Below are positions 63,912-64,000 of a stretch of DNA of 64,000 bases, in pieces. Every line of letters begins with the position of its first letter. The first letter of the stretch is position 1. The DNA comes from Wylensekiella montiformis (lineage in GTDB: Bacteria; Bacillota; Negativicutes; Selenomonadales; Selenomonadaceae). The notes under the pieces were generated by a model. It worked only from the letters and a program-made list of their open reading frames with translations. It was not told the origin of the DNA and ran no database searches. The DNA lies in assembly GCF_009697385.1 (NCBI RefSeq), contig NZ_VUNL01000002.1, positions 216,946-280,945 on the forward strand. The letters are read 5' to 3'. A program made the translations under genes and the position numbers.

Positions 63912-64000
63912 TTATGCAGTAAGTGCTGCAAGCATTTCTTCCCTAAAGCACTCCTCGGGTGTCTTATAGCCGAGTATTTTTCTTGGCAGGGTGTTGGCCC
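63912..64000 (-). mobile_element. 3' end of an IS30-family transposase gene (window edge)
   Basis: The last 28 codons of a reading frame run to the window end. The translation contains NTLPRKILGYKTPEECF, the conserved C-terminal end of IS30-family transposases (N-x2-PRK-x-LGY-x-TP-x-E-x-F). The stop TAA is at 63914-63912. The element's terminal repeat should lie in the roughly 40 bases to its left, before 63890, but only one end is visible and I cannot pair it. Confidence 0.8.

Overview
The window reads as chromosome of a non-spore-forming, diderm-type Firmicute (class Negativicutes; a Selenomonas/Mitsuokella-like genus is my best guess, inferred from gene content and not proven). The reasons are Bacillus-like gene order (DUF1934-argS-rpoE-pyrG; mfd...divIC-yabR-tilS-hpt-ftsH-coaX-dusB), a FapR/FabK type fatty-acid cluster, a direct GlnRS, a Tat system, and moderately GC-rich DNA with many TTG starts. 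Nearly everything is on the minus strand. The plus-strand exceptions are a DUF4127 protein, tRNA-Gln, deoD and one FAD oxidoreductase.

Layout. 1-7.2 kb: type II fatty-acid/phospholipid operon fapR-plsX-fabH-fabK-fabD-fabG-acpP-fabK2-fabF, read from a strong promoter with a FapR box. 7.3-10.1 kb: larB-larC (nickel-pincer cofactor) and yceD-rpmF. 10.2-11.9 kb: rsmD-coaD-coiled-coil protein. 12-15.6 kb: DUF4127 protein, tRNA-Gln(CUG), a secreted proline-rich repeat protein, deoD. 15.7-32.9 kb: M18 aminopeptidase, dusB, coaX, birA, ftsH, hpt, tilS, S1-domain protein, divIC, zinc-ribbon protein, a lipid-type glycosyltransferase with an SDR, HU, a YabN-like methylase, mfd and a Cys-rich protein. 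This is the Bacillus mfd-ftsH block with its sporulation genes missing. 33-37.3 kb: pyrG, rpoE, argS, DUF1934. 37.4-41 kb: a chemotaxis module of one Cache-type MCP, a CheX and a CheY-CheX fusion. 41-48 kb: VOC protein, Na+/proline symporter, FAD oxidoreductase, MarR-controlled esterase operon, ArsB/NhaD-type transporter. 48-52.7 kb: glnS, HD hydrolase, NiaR-type repressor, tRNA-Asn/Glu/Val, DUF523, a DEDDh exonuclease. 52.9-56 kb: metF-nfnA-nfnB (one-carbon and electron bifurcation). 56-63.8 kb: polyprenyl synthase, twin-arginine translocase, UbiD/UbiA (quinone side), folD, fhs. The last 90 bases are the 3' end of an IS30-type transposase gene.

Most of the window is housekeeping. I did not find an obvious unknown multi-gene system. 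The best leads are the metF-nfnAB arrangement, the CheY-CheX/CheX/MCP module, the hairpin repeats after tRNA-Gln and before the nfn genes, the proline-rich repeat protein, a structured leader before fhs, and the FabK paralogue with a four-cysteine tail. Start codons were chosen by ribosome-binding-site position; many genes start at TTG.
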